Assembly: GCF_913777145.1 (NCBI RefSeq)
Contig: NZ_CAJYPS010000007.1
Coordinates: 62,001 to 126,000 of the forward strand
Source of the DNA: an uncultured Roseateles sp.
GTDB lineage: Bacteria > Pseudomonadota > Gammaproteobacteria > Burkholderiales > Burkholderiaceae_C
Length of the DNA stretch: 64,000 nt
Reading direction: 5' to 3'
Position 1 is the stretch's first letter; the number at the start of each line of letters is the position of its first letter. Positions 9,703 through 19,616 of the stretch are shown here, one piece after another. The position numbers and the translations under genes are program-made. Below the pieces are notes generated by a model. The model made no database searches, had not been told where the DNA came from, and was given only the letters and a program-made list of their open reading frames with translations.

Positions 9703-11385
9703 TCAGTCCTTCGCGTAGATATCCACGTCCTTGGTTTCGCGGACGAAGAGCATGCCGATGATCAGGCTCATCAGCGCAATGCCGATGGGGTACCACAGGC
9801 CGTGATAGATGTTGCCGTTCTGCGCCACCATCGCGAAGGTGATGGAAGGCAGCAGGCCGCCGAACCAGCCGTTGCCGATGTGGTACGGCAGGCTCATCGA
9901 GGTGTAGCGGATACGGGTCGGGAACATCTCCACCAGCATGGCGGCGATGGGACCGTAGACCATGGTCACGTACAGCACCAGGATGAACAGGATGCCGATC
10001 ACCAGCGGCTGGTTGACCTTGGCCGGGTCGGCCTTGGCCGGGTAGCCGGCGGCCTTCAGCGCTTCGCCCAGGTCCTTCTTGAACGCGGCGATGGCCTTGG
10101 CACTGGCTTCGTCGAACTTGTGCTCGGTGGCCTTGGTGGCGGTCGGCACGGTGATTTCCTTGTCACCCACGCGCACCACGGTCGGTGCGCCGGGCGCAGC
10201 TTCCACCGTCTCAGAGCTGGCCGAGGACACGGCCAGCGCACGCTTGGCGATGTCGCAGGCGCTGGTGAAGTCCACCTCGCGGGCCAGCGGGCTGCCCTGG
10301 AAGGAGCAGGACGTGGCCGACGTGACCAGCGTGACCTTGGCGGTCTCCTGGGCCTTGGCCAGGTCCGGGTTGGCCGCAGCGGTCAGCGCCTTGAACAGCG
10401 GGAAGTAGGTCAGCACCGCCAGCAGCAGGCCGGCCATGATGATGGACTTGCGACCGATCTTGTCGGACAGCGTGCCGAACACCACGAAGAAGGGCGTGGC
10501 CAGCAGCAGCGACACCGCGACCATGATGTTGGCCGCCGCGGCATCCACCTTCAGCACCGAGGTCAGGAAGAACAGCGCGTAGAACTGGCCCGAATACCAG
10601 ACCACGCCCTGGCCGGCCACCAGGCCGAACAGCGCCAGCAGCACGATCTTCAGGTTCTTCCACTGACCGAAGGACTCGGACAGCGGCGCCTTGGAGGTCT
10701 TGCCCTCGGCCTTCATCTTCTGGAAGGCCGGCGACTCGTTCATGGACAGACGGATCCACACCGAGATGCCCAGCAGCAGGATGGACACGATGAAGGGCAC
10801 ACGCCAGCCCCAGTCACCGAAGTCCTTCTCGCCCAGCGCGGTGCGGGTGCCCAGGATCACGATCAGCGACAGGAACAGGCCCAGCGTCGCCGTGGTCTGG
10901 ATCCACGAGGTGTAGGCGCCGCGCTTGCCGTGCGGCGCATGCTCGGCCACGTAGGTGGCGGCACCGCCGTATTCACCGCCCAGCGCCAGGCCCTGCAGCA
11001 TGCGCAGGCCGATCAGGATGACCGGAGCGGCCGCGCCGATGGTGGCGTAGCTGGGCAGCACACCGACGATGAAGGTCGACAGACCCATGATCAGAATGGT
11101 CACCAGGAAGGTGTACTTGCGACCGATCATGTCGCCGAGGCGGCCGAACACCAGCGCGCCGAAGGGGCGCACGATGAAGCCGGCGGCGAAGGCCAGCAGC
11201 GACGCGATGAACGCGGCCTGCGGGTCCAGACCCGAGAAGAACTGCTTCGCGATGATGGGCGCGAGCGAGCCGTAGAGGTAGAAGTCGTACCACTCAAACA
11301 CCGTACCCAGCGACGAGGCGAAGATCACCTTCTTCTCGGCGCTGGTCATCGGCGTGTTGGACGACACAGCAGTAGCAGTTGCCAT
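9703..11385 (-). CDS. MHS-family MFS metabolite:proton symporter with an extra loop domain
   Basis: A 560-residue inner-membrane carrier of the metabolite:H+ symporter group (ProP/ShiA/KgtP relatives). It shows GTVFEWYDFYLYG in helix 1, RPFGALVFGRLGDMIGRK after helix 2, RMLQGLALGGEYGGA in helix 4 and SDKIGRKS after helix 8. Known members of this length carry dicarboxylates, osmolytes or aromatic acids; the substrate here is unknown. Unusually, about 125 residues (roughly 333-458, with Cys360 and Cys377) separate helices 9 and 10. By topology that loop would be periplasmic. The start is supported by GGAGA 7 bases upstream. It appears monocistronic, with an intrinsic terminator at 9541-9569. 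Confidence 0.85.
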   Translation of the reverse strand: MATATAVSSNTPMTSAEKKVIFASSLGTVFEWYDFYLYGSLAPIIAKQFFSGLDPQAAFIASLLAFAAGFIVRPFGALVFGRLGDMIGRKYTFLVTILIMGLSTFIVGVLPSYATIGAAAPVILIGLRMLQGLALGGEYGGAATYVAEHAPHGKRGAYTSWIQTTATLGLFLSLIVILGTRTALGEKDFGDWGWRVPFIVSILLLGISVWIRLSMNESPAFQKMKAEGKTSKAPLSESFGQWKNLKIVLLALFGLVAGQGVVWYSGQFYALFFLTSVLKVDAAAANIMVAVSLLLATPFFVVFGTLSDKIGRKSIIMAGLLLAVLTYFPLFKALTAAANPDLAKAQETAKVTLVTSATSCSFQGSPLAREVDFTSACDIAKRALAVSSASSETVEAAPGAPTVVRVGDKEITVPTATKATEHKFDEASAKAIAAFKKDLGEALKAAGYPAKADPAKVNQPLVIGILFILVLYVTMVYGPIAAMLVEMFPTRIRYTSMSLPYHIGNGWFGGLLPSITFAMVAQNGNIYHGLWYPIGIALMSLIIGMLFVRETKDVDIYAKD

Positions 11386-11566
11386 GTGGAGTCTCCGTTA
11401 GCGTTGTCGAGCCCCCCACGGCGGAGCGGCTCTTGAGGAACGGACTATTGCGATGGCCTCTGACCGTGTTCTGACGCCAGTCTGAATCGACGCTGACAAA
11501 CTCCGCAGGAACCCGCAGTCCGCATTTCTCATTGCGGAATAAACGCACAGTCACGGGTAAACACCG

Positions 11567-11585
11567 GGCGGGCTGCCAGCCCGCC
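11567..11585. repeat. GC-rich hairpin after the isomerase gene
   Basis: GGCGGGC and GCCCGCC form a 7-bp stem with a 5-base loop, 12 bp past the stop of the gene ending at 11597. No clear T-run follows, so a terminator role is only possible. The rest of 11386-11596 holds the upstream region of the MHS carrier; I see no further gene there. Confidence 0.4.
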
Positions 11586-11596
11586 GGCCGCGCGTG

Positions 11597-12256
11597 TCAG
11601 CGGCGTCGCTGCACGCCAGGCCGCGGCCGTGCGGCGTCGTCCCAGGCAGCGCCGGCGAACCAGGGGTCGCCGTCCAGCGCGGCGCGCAGCATGGGCAGCG
11701 CGTCCTGCCCCCAGAACAGCCGGCCGTCCAGCTCGAAGCTGGGCACGCCGAACACGCCGTGCGCCAGCGCCGCATCGGTCTCGGCGCGCAGGCGCTGACG
11801 TACCGCCTCGCCGGCCGGGTCCTGGCGCGGCGCCAGGCGCTCGGTCAGCGCCGCCAGCCGTGCCGGGTCGTCGGCCGCCTGGCCCTCGCCCTGCCACACA
11901 TGCTGGAACAACTGCTCCACCACCCAGCGCGCTGGCGTATCGCCCGGCTCGCCGGCCGGCGCCGCACAGGCCCAGGCCAGGCGCAGCAGCGCCAGCGGAT
12001 TGAAGGGATGGGCGGCCGGCATCTGCAGCGTCCAACCCTGCCGGTGAGCCAGCCAGGCGACCTGGCGGTAGGTCCAGGCGCGCTTGGGCGCGATCTCGGC
12101 CGGCCCCTGGTGGCCCAGCGCGTTCAGCAGACCGGCGAACAGAATGGGCCGGTACACCACCGCCACGCTGTGGCCCTGCAGCGCCTGGGGCAGCGCCCGA
12201 AAGCCCAGCGCCGCATAGGGCGAGATCGGGTCCAGATAGCAGGTGATGGTCTTCAT
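11597..12256 (-). CDS. 2-hydroxychromene-2-carboxylate isomerase family protein (DsbA-like)
   Basis: The 219-residue protein has a thioredoxin fold of the DsbA/kappa-GST type. The N-terminal CYLDPISPYAALGF carries Ser in place of a CxxC pair, and FGVPSFELDGRLFWGQD holds the cis-proline loop. This is the pattern of glutathione-dependent 2-hydroxychromene-2-carboxylate isomerases of aromatic degradation. Paralogues outside such pathways are common and no naphthalene or related genes are near, so the substrate is open. Start at 12256 overlaps the DUF1289 stop by an ATGA, so the two are coupled. Confidence 0.78.
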   Translation of the reverse strand: MKTITCYLDPISPYAALGFRALPQALQGHSVAVVYRPILFAGLLNALGHQGPAEIAPKRAWTYRQVAWLAHRQGWTLQMPAAHPFNPLALLRLAWACAAPAGEPGDTPARWVVEQLFQHVWQGEGQAADDPARLAALTERLAPRQDPAGEAVRQRLRAETDAALAHGVFGVPSFELDGRLFWGQDALPMLRAALDGDPWFAGAAWDDAARPRPGVQRRR

Positions 12257-12465
12257 GCGCGCTCGTCGCGGTCCGGCGCCGTGAGCCACAAGCCGGCCTG
12301 CTGCAACTGCCGCCGGCGGGCCGGCAGGCGCGCCAGGATGGCCTGCTGCTGGGCCTCGCTGGCGCGGCTCCAGGCGGTGATGTCGTCGACGTCGCGCGCG
12401 CAGCCACGGCACCAGCCGCTGGCGGGGTCCAGCTGGCAGACCTGGGTGCAGGGAGACTGGGCCAT
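12253..12465 (-). CDS. DUF1289 small cysteine-rich protein
   Basis: A 70-residue protein of the DUF1289 family, recognised by MAQSPCTQVCQLDPASGWCRGCARD. Its four regularly spaced Cys could hold a metal ion. A basic, Arg-rich tail follows. Function of the family is unknown. It is coupled through an overlapping ATGA to the downstream DsbA-like isomerase, and it follows the YbaK-type deacylase gene by only 5 bp, so the three form one transcript. Confidence 0.8.
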   Translation of the reverse strand: MAQSPCTQVCQLDPASGWCRGCARDVDDITAWSRASEAQQQAILARLPARRRQLQQAGLWLTAPDRDERA

Positions 12466-12470
12466 GGGGG

Positions 12471-12971
12471 TCAGGTCTGCACCACGTCGATGACCGGCGC
12501 GCCGGTCATCGCCACCAGCTGCTGAGGGCTCAGCGGAAACACGCCGTTGGGGTGGCCGGCCGCGGCCCAGATCAGCTCGAAGCGGAACAGCTCACGGTCG
12601 ATGTAGAGCTGAGGCGGCGCCAGCCCGTCCACCGGCGCAAAGCCGGTGGGCGACACGCCGCCGATCGAAAAACCGGTACGCGCCTTCACATAGTCGGCAT
12701 CGGCCCGCCCCAGCGGGCCGGTCAGGGCCTTGAGCCGGGCCTCGTCCACGCGCTTGTCACCCGAGGTGATGACCAGCACCGCCGTGTCGTCGGCCTTGCG
12801 GCGGAACACCACGGACTTGGCGATCTGGCCCAGCGCGACACCCAGCGCATCGGCGGCCTCCTGCGCGGTGCGGGCCGACACCTCCAGCCAGCGCGCAGGC
12901 TCGGGATGGCGCAACCGGGTCAGCGCGGCGCTGACGCGCTGGAAGCCTTCGGGACGGACGGGTTCGTTCAT
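12471..12971 (-). CDS. YbaK/EbsC-family aminoacyl-tRNA deacylase
   Basis: A 166-residue single-domain protein of the YbaK/ProX superfamily. These trans-editing enzymes hydrolyse mischarged aminoacyl-tRNAs such as Cys-tRNA(Pro). Family marks are LGVALGQIAKSVVFR near residue 45, which contains the conserved Lys that contacts the tRNA. The loop TGFSIGGVSPTGF near residue 100 and the C-terminal YIDRELFRFELIWAAAGHPNGVF are also typical. It is a stand-alone protein, not a ProRS insert. Which tRNA it edits cannot be told from sequence alone. First gene of a three-gene group with DUF1289 and the isomerase. Confidence 0.85.
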   Translation of the reverse strand: MNEPVRPEGFQRVSAALTRLRHPEPARWLEVSARTAQEAADALGVALGQIAKSVVFRRKADDTAVLVITSGDKRVDEARLKALTGPLGRADADYVKARTGFSIGGVSPTGFAPVDGLAPPQLYIDRELFRFELIWAAAGHPNGVFPLSPQQLVAMTGAPVIDVVQT

Positions 12972-12995
12972 GCCGACATTTTGAGGGGGAGCGCT

Positions 12996-14171
12996 TCAGC
13001 CGCCGGCCAGCGGGGTGAACAGGGGGCTGGCCATGCGCACCGGCCGCACGTCGGCGCGCACATTCAGCAGCGTGTAGTCGTTCTCGCCGTTGATGCCGCC
13101 GCGCCAGCCCAGCAGGCCGGCCGCGCGGTAGAGGCGGAATTCGAAGCCCAGGTCGGGGGCCGGGTCGTCGGCGCTGTGGCCCAGCCGGTGGGCCAGGCCG
13201 CGCACCTCGGCCAGCGGCTGCTCCAGCAGCGCCACCATCGCACGGCGCAGCGCCGAGTCCGACAGCATGTCGGGCAGGCAGGCACCCAGCGCCTGAGGCA
13301 GCGCAGGCGGCGGTTGCAGCGGATCGGCCAGACGGCGTGCGGCCGGGTAGGTCTGACCGCTGGCGAGGTCGTGGCGGTCGCCGGGCCCCAGGTAGGACAG
13401 GCGCGCGCCCTGCAGATTGAAGGCCGGCAGGCTGGCGTCGCGCGTGGCCTCGGCCAGGTCCACCAGCATCGCGCCGCCGGTACCCACGATCTCTATGCGC
13501 CGGCCCTTGACCACCGCGGCCGTATCCTCGTCCACGCCCAGGCCCAGCCTGAAGCCCAGGCGCTGCATGGCCGGCAGCAGCCGGCCTATGCGCCCGCGGC
13601 GCAGGAAGTGCTGGTCCACGAACAGTTCGGGCACGACGAAGCCCAGGCCGCGGTCGATTTCCTGGCCCTGGCGCATCACGCCCTTCATGACCAGCAGGTT
13701 GTCCATCGCGTCGCGGAACATCATGCGGCTCATCACCGCCGCGCCCGCGCTGGTGCCGGCCACCAGACCGCCGGCCCGGTGCAGCCGATGGATGGCCTGC
13801 AGCATCTCGGTGGCCACGCCGCCGGGCTGCAGCGTGTCGACGATGAGTTCCTGGGCACCGCCGGAAAAGAACACGCCCTGGGCGGACTCCACCCGAGCGA
13901 TCAGCGCCGGGTCGTTCAGCGTCTGCGCCAGGTCCACGCGCCTGAGGCGCGGCGCCACGGGAATCGCCTCGGCCACCGCACCGCGCCGCGCCAGCGCGCT
14001 GACGATCTGCGCGCCTATGCGCTTGGGCTCGGTGGCCGCGGTGGCGAACACCGCGATGCGCGCGCCCTCCCCGCCCGCTTCGTCGACCACGCGCTGCCAG
14101 ACCGCCTCGTTGTCGCGCTGCACCGCGCCGCCTATCAGCAGCGTGGTGCCGCGCGGCTCCTCAACCGCCAT
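12996..14171 (-). CDS. Cyanophycinase-like peptidase (S51), cytosolic copy
   Basis: A 391-residue serine peptidase of the S51 family, which releases beta-Asp-Arg dipeptides from cyanophycin. The nucleophile Ser lies in GLVAGTSAGAAVMS; the supporting motifs GVFFSGGAQELIVDTLQ, LGFVVPELFVDQHF and GLGVDEDTAAVV are intact. It has no signal peptide, in contrast to the paralogue 15 bp upstream. The two share organisation throughout and are clearly a duplication. The tail differs from typical CphB, being extended by about 100 residues like the neighbour. No cyanophycin synthetase is in the window, so the true substrate may be another isoaspartyl polymer or peptide. Confidence 0.82.
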   Translation of the reverse strand: MAVEEPRGTTLLIGGAVQRDNEAVWQRVVDEAGGEGARIAVFATAATEPKRIGAQIVSALARRGAVAEAIPVAPRLRRVDLAQTLNDPALIARVESAQGVFFSGGAQELIVDTLQPGGVATEMLQAIHRLHRAGGLVAGTSAGAAVMSRMMFRDAMDNLLVMKGVMRQGQEIDRGLGFVVPELFVDQHFLRRGRIGRLLPAMQRLGFRLGLGVDEDTAAVVKGRRIEIVGTGGAMLVDLAEATRDASLPAFNLQGARLSYLGPGDRHDLASGQTYPAARRLADPLQPPPALPQALGACLPDMLSDSALRRAMVALLEQPLAEVRGLAHRLGHSADDPAPDLGFEFRLYRAAGLLGWRGGINGENDYTLLNVRADVRPVRMASPLFTPLAGG

Positions 14172-14186
14172 GCCGCTGCCGCCCGC

Positions 14187-15641
14187 TCAGGGTTGGGCCT
14201 CGGCCGCCGGCGCCGCGGCGCTGCCGGCCGGGGCCACGGCGGGCGACGAGGCGGCTGATGCCGCCGGCGCGGCCTTGGGCGCCCAATTGCCGTAGATGGG
14301 GATGGGCAGGCGCACCGGCTGGATGTCCAGGTAGAGATTGGCCACGGTGAACTGCTCGCCGCCGAACTCCTCGGTGCTCCAGCCCAGGCTGTCCGAGCCC
14401 TTGTAGAGGCGGAACAGAAAGCCCAGCTCGGCCAGCGCATCACCCTCGCGCGGCAGCGCATCGAAGGCCACGCCCTTGAGTTCGGGCCGCGCGCTGTCGA
14501 TCAGCCGGGTCATCAGGTTGGAGATGGTGGAGTCGCCCAGCATGTCCAGCGAAAACACATCCTCGGTGTAGTAGGGCTTGAAGTTGGGCGACTCGGGGTC
14601 GTGCAGCTCGCCGCGCAGCTTGACCGCCGACGGCGTGGTGGAGCGGGCCTTGAGGTGGTAGCGGTCGCCATGCTCCAGGTAGGACAGGCGCGCACCGGTC
14701 ACATTGAACGCGCTCAGCGCCGCGTCGGTGCGGGCGTCGGTCAGGTCCACCACCAGCGCACCGCGGCCGCCCACCACCTCCACGTCATCGCCATGGATGA
14801 CCGCCGCGGTGTTCTCGTCCACGCCCAGGCCCAGCTTGTAGCCCTTGGCCAGCATCAGCGGGATCATGCGACCGAAGCGGCCGCGCTTGAGGAAGTGCTG
14901 GTCCACGAACAGGTCCGGGCCCACGAAGCCCAGGCCGCGGTCCACCTGCCGGCCATCGGCGAAGCGGCCCTTCATCACGTTAATGATGCTGGGCGCGTCG
15001 CGGAACATCACGGTGCTCATGATGGCCGCACCGGCCGAGGTGCCGGCCACCACGCCGCCCTTGCGGTAGACATCCCAGATCGCCTCCAGCATGGGCGTGC
15101 TCTGCCCACCCGGCTGCAGCACGCTGACGATGCGCTCCTGCACGCCGCCGGTGAAGAACACGCCATGCGCGGCCTTGACCTTGGCGATCAGCGCCGGGTC
15201 GCGCACCACCTTGTTGAGGTCCACCCAGGAGAACTTGGGCGCCACCGGCAGCGCCTCGGCCACCGCGCCGCGGCGCTGCAGCAGCTCCACCACCTGCTTG
15301 GCGCTGGCCTCGGGGTCTTCGCTGGCGGTACCGAACACCACCCAGCGCGAGCCCTTGCCGCCGGCCAGCTGCACGATGCGCTGCCAGACCTCCTCGTTGT
15401 CGGCCTTGAGCGCACCGCCGATCGGCACCGCATAGCCGCGCGGGCCGGTCTCGGGCTCGGGTTCCAACACCTGGCGGGTGACCACCGCCCGGGCGGGCGC
15501 AGAGGCTGGCGCCGAGGCCGGCGCGGCCGCCGGCTTGGCGGCTCGGGCCGCAGCGGCCGGCGGCACCGGATTCGCGGCCCTGGCCACGCCCACACCCAGC
15601 ACCGCCGCGACGACGGCCATCCCGAAAATCCTGCGCCACAT
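14187..15641 (-). CDS. Cyanophycinase-like peptidase (S51), exported copy
   Basis: A 484-residue paralogue of the gene downstream. The start at 15641 has AGGAGGA upstream and opens with a signal peptide (WRRIFGMAVVAAVLGVGVARA). An Ala/Pro linker follows, then the S51 domain with GVVAGTSAGAAIMS around the catalytic Ser, GVFFTGGVQERIVSVLQ and LGLGVDENTAAVI. The C-terminus is an Ala/Pro-rich tail of about 35 residues. It should act in the periplasm or outside, as the CphE-type extracellular cyanophycinases do. The two copies sit 15 bp apart and are probably one operon, which suggests an outer-to-inner degradation route. Exact localisation beyond the inner membrane is inferred. Confidence 0.83.
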   Translation of the reverse strand: MWRRIFGMAVVAAVLGVGVARAANPVPPAAAARAAKPAAAPASAPASAPARAVVTRQVLEPEPETGPRGYAVPIGGALKADNEEVWQRIVQLAGGKGSRWVVFGTASEDPEASAKQVVELLQRRGAVAEALPVAPKFSWVDLNKVVRDPALIAKVKAAHGVFFTGGVQERIVSVLQPGGQSTPMLEAIWDVYRKGGVVAGTSAGAAIMSTVMFRDAPSIINVMKGRFADGRQVDRGLGFVGPDLFVDQHFLKRGRFGRMIPLMLAKGYKLGLGVDENTAAVIHGDDVEVVGGRGALVVDLTDARTDAALSAFNVTGARLSYLEHGDRYHLKARSTTPSAVKLRGELHDPESPNFKPYYTEDVFSLDMLGDSTISNLMTRLIDSARPELKGVAFDALPREGDALAELGFLFRLYKGSDSLGWSTEEFGGEQFTVANLYLDIQPVRLPIPIYGNWAPKAAPAASAASSPAVAPAGSAAAPAAEAQP

Positions 15642-15702
15642 GCCCCTGGTCCTCCTTCGATTCGCAGCCCGGATCATGACAGCACTCGCCGTCCCCCTGA
15701 CC

Positions 15703-15751
15703 CAAGTCATGGCCTGACCCCATGCGGCGCCCGCATGACTTGCATCAAGTC
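15703..15751. promoter_or_regulatory. Inverted-repeat cluster in a divergent promoter region
   Basis: Three inverted repeats overlap here: CAAGTCATG (15703-15711) against CATGACTTG (15734-15742); CATGCGG against CCGCATG (15721-15737); and GACTTG-CAT-CAAGTC (15737-15751), a perfect pair of 6-bp arms. The lower strand of 15735-15748 also reads TTGAT-GCAA-GTCAT, an 8/10 match to the FNR box. The region lies between the exported cyanophycinase gene (starts 15641, leftward) and the ABC exporter operon (starts 15784, rightward), so it may regulate both. Confidence 0.5.
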
Positions 15752-15783
15752 CGCTGGCACCCCGGCTCGCTAGGCTTGCCCCC

Positions 15784-17022
15784 ATGAGCAATGCCCCCGC
15801 GCCCTCCACCCGGCCCCACTGGCGCCGGGTGGCGCTGTGGCTGGCGCCGGCCCTGACGGCGGCGGTCGCCGCGCTGTGGTGGCTGCGCGGACCGGTGGTG
15901 GAGGTCTACGAGCTGAGCGCCCGCGACTTCGTGCAGACCGTGGTGGCCAGCGGCCGCGTGCAGGCGCCCTACCGCGTGGATCTCGGCGCCCAGGTGACCG
16001 GCACGGTTGCACAGGTGCCGGTGCAGGAGGGTCAGCAGGTGCGCGCCGGCGAGCTGCTGGTGACGCTGCGCGGCGAAGAGGCGCTGGCGCTGGAACGCCA
16101 GGCCGCGCTGGCCGTGACCCAGGCGCGCGCGCGGCTGCGCCAGCTGCGCGAGCTGCAGGCGCCGGTGGCCGAGCAGGCGCTGCGCCAGGCCCGCGTGACG
16201 CTGGACAACGCGCGCAGCCAGCACCAGCGCAACACCGAGCTGTTCGCCCGCGGCTTCATAGGCGAGGCCGGGCTGGACGACTCCCACAAGTCGCTGGAGC
16301 TGGCCACGGCCCAGGCCGACAGCGCGCGGCGCCAGCTCGACAGCGCCCGCCCCGCAGGCAGCGACTTCGCGATCGCCGAGGCCGCGCTGGCCCAGGCCGA
16401 GGCGGCGCTGGACGCCGCCCGTGCGCGACGCGCCTACCTGCAGATCCGCGCGCCGCGCGACGGCGTGCTGATCGCCCGCAGCGTGGAGGTGGGCGATGTG
16501 GTGCAGGCGGGCCACACGCTGATGACCCTGTCCCCCAGCGGCAGCACCCAGCTGGTGGTGGACATCGACGAGAAGAACCTGGGCCTGCTGGCGCTGGGCC
16601 AGCCCGCGCTGGCCTCGGCCGACGCCTTCCCGCAGCGGCGCTTCGACGCGCGGCTGAGCTACATCAACCCCGGCGTGAACGCGCAGACCGGCGCCATCCT
16701 CGTGAAGCTGGACGTGCCCCGGCCGCCGGCCGAGCTGCGTCAGGACATGACGGTGTCGGTGGACATCGAGGTGGCGCGACGCCCGCAAGCCCTGGTGCTG
16801 CCGCTGGCGCTGGTACACGAGGCCGACGGCCCCCGCCCCTGGGTGCTGAGGCTGGAGGACGGTCGTGCACAGCGCCGCGACATCACGCTGGGCCTGCGCA
16901 GCGGCGGCTGGGCCGAGGTGCGCCAGGGCCTGGCCGCGGGCGACCGGCTGCTGGCCACGCTGCCCGGCCCGGCCAGTGGCACGCGGGTGCGGGCGCGCGC
17001 CGCGTCGGCCGTGGCGGGCTGA
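15784..17022 (+). CDS. Periplasmic adaptor (HlyD/MacA-like) of an ABC exporter
   Basis: A 412-residue membrane-fusion protein. An N-terminal anchor helix (about residues 17-34) is followed by a lipoyl half-motif (GAQVTGTVAQVPVQEGQQVRAGELLVTL). A coiled-coil hairpin (about 95-220) comes next, then the second lipoyl half (IRAPRDGVLIARSVEVGDVVQAGHTLM) and beta-barrel/membrane-proximal domains. Such adaptors link an inner-membrane transporter with an outer-membrane channel. It is first in an operon with the permease (16-bp gap) and the ATPase, the arrangement of MacAB-type exporters with separate permease and ATPase chains. No TolC-like gene is in the window. Substrate unknown. Confidence 0.88.
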   Translation: MSNAPAPSTRPHWRRVALWLAPALTAAVAALWWLRGPVVEVYELSARDFVQTVVASGRVQAPYRVDLGAQVTGTVAQVPVQEGQQVRAGELLVTLRGEEALALERQAALAVTQARARLRQLRELQAPVAEQALRQARVTLDNARSQHQRNTELFARGFIGEAGLDDSHKSLELATAQADSARRQLDSARPAGSDFAIAEAALAQAEAALDAARARRAYLQIRAPRDGVLIARSVEVGDVVQAGHTLMTLSPSGSTQLVVDIDEKNLGLLALGQPALASADAFPQRRFDARLSYINPGVNAQTGAILVKLDVPRPPAELRQDMTVSVDIEVARRPQALVLPLALVHEADGPRPWVLRLEDGRAQRRDITLGLRSGGWAEVRQGLAAGDRLLATLPGPASGTRVRARAASAVAG

Positions 17023-17038
17023 GCCGGACTGAAGCGCC

Positions 17039-18260
<1,222 letters not shown>

Positions 18261-18268
<8 letters not shown>

Positions 18269-18971
18269 CGTGATCGACACCCCGCCGCTGCTGCGCCTGC
18301 GCGGCGTCACCAAGGCCTTCAACGTCGGCACACCCATGGAGACCGAGGTGCTGCATGGCATAGACCTCTGCCTGCAGCGCGGCGAGTTCTGCGCGGTGAT
18401 GGGGCCTTCGGGCTCGGGCAAAAGCACGCTGCTCAACCTCGTGGGCCTGCTGGACCGCCCCACCCAGGGGCAGCTGGAGATCAACGGCGTGGATACCGGC
18501 ACGCTGGACGATGCCGCACTGACCCGGTTGCGCGGCCACACCATAGGCTTCGTGTTCCAGTACCACCACCTGCTGTCGGCCTTCACTGCGCTGGAGAACG
18601 TGATGATGCCGCTGCTGGGCGCGCGGGGCTTTCCGGACGCGGCGATGCGCGAGCGCGCCGCGTCCCTGATAGACAGCGTGGGGCTGAGCGCGCTGCAGCA
18701 CCGCCGCGCCGACCGGCTCAGTGGCGGTCAGCAGCAGCGCATTGCGGTGGCGCGTGCGCTGGCCATGAACCCGCCGCTGCTGCTGGCCGACGAGCCCACC
18801 GGCAACCTGGACACCAGGAGTGCCGACGAGGTGTTCGCGCTGCTGCGCCGGCTCAACCGCGAGCAGCGCACCTCCATCCTGTTCGTGACGCACAACCCCG
18901 CGCTGGCCGAGCGCTGCGACAAGACCCTGCTGGTGGTGGACGGGCGCCTCGCCACCCAGGGCGGCGCCTGA
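18261..18971 (+). CDS. ABC exporter ATPase (LolD/MacB type)
   Basis: A 236-residue nucleotide-binding subunit with Walker [10 protein letters not shown], signature LSGGQQQR, Walker [13 protein letters not shown] and the switch His in FVTHNP. It resembles LolD and the ATPase half of MacB. The frame begins at a GTG (18261) that overlaps the permease stop by 8 bp; a second in-frame GTG lies at 18270. It powers the permease encoded just upstream. It converges with the universal stress gene, leaving 15 bp between stops and no visible terminator. Confidence 0.9.
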
Positions 18972-18986
18972 GGCCGCCGCTCAGCT

Positions 18987-19427
18987 CTAGGCTCGCACGC
19001 TGAGCACCGGCACCGGGCTCAGGCGCAGCACGCGCTCGGCGTCGCTGCCCAGCAGCGCATGCGAGATGCCGCGCCGGCCATGGGTGCCGATCACGATGAG
19101 GCCGCAGAACTGGGCCTGGGCCTGCTGCACGATGGCGTCACAGACCCGGCCATCCGGCGCCTCCACCATCAGCGTCTCGACCTTGACACCGCCGGCCTCG
19201 GCCTGCGCGCGCCCGTCGGCCAGCAGCCGGGTGGCCTGCTCGCGCATGCCGTCGATCAGGCTCTCCCAGGTCTCGGCCGACGCGAACTCCATGCCGTAGG
19301 GATAGGGCTCCAGCACATGGAGCAGCACCAGCGTGGAGCCCAGCTGGCGGGCCAGCTGGCGCGCCTGCTGCAGGCCCTGCTGGGCCGTGGGGCTGCCGTC
19401 CAGCGGCACGAGGATGCGTTCATACAT
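18987..19427 (-). CDS. Universal stress protein (UspA family)
   Basis: A 146-residue single-domain Usp. The N-terminal YERILVPLDGSPTAQQGL holds the conserved Asp. The C-terminal VIGTHGRRGISHALLGSDAERVLRLSPVPVL has the G-2x-G-9x-G-S/T nucleotide-binding motif, so it should be an ATP-binding Usp. The ATG at 19427 gives the canonical family length. The same frame runs open far upstream to 21206, but that part lies opposite the TonB receptor gene and is not coding. Function in stress survival is by family; no specific regulator site is seen. Confidence 0.9.
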   Translation of the reverse strand: MYERILVPLDGSPTAQQGLQQARQLARQLGSTLVLLHVLEPYPYGMEFASAETWESLIDGMREQATRLLADGRAQAEAGGVKVETLMVEAPDGRVCDAIVQQAQAQFCGLIVIGTHGRRGISHALLGSDAERVLRLSPVPVLSVRA

Positions 19428-19616
19428 GGCGGTCTCCCGGAACTTGTCGCTTCCATGATGCGCCGCCGCTGAGCCGCCCGCCTTGCGCCAGAACAAATCG
19501 CTACAGCTTGGGGGGAGGCGTCGCGCAAAGGCGACAGACCGGGCGAACACCCAGGCCGGCGAGGTGGGTCGCTGCATAGACTGAAACCAGAACGAATAAG
19601 CAAGGAAGGACTGCTC

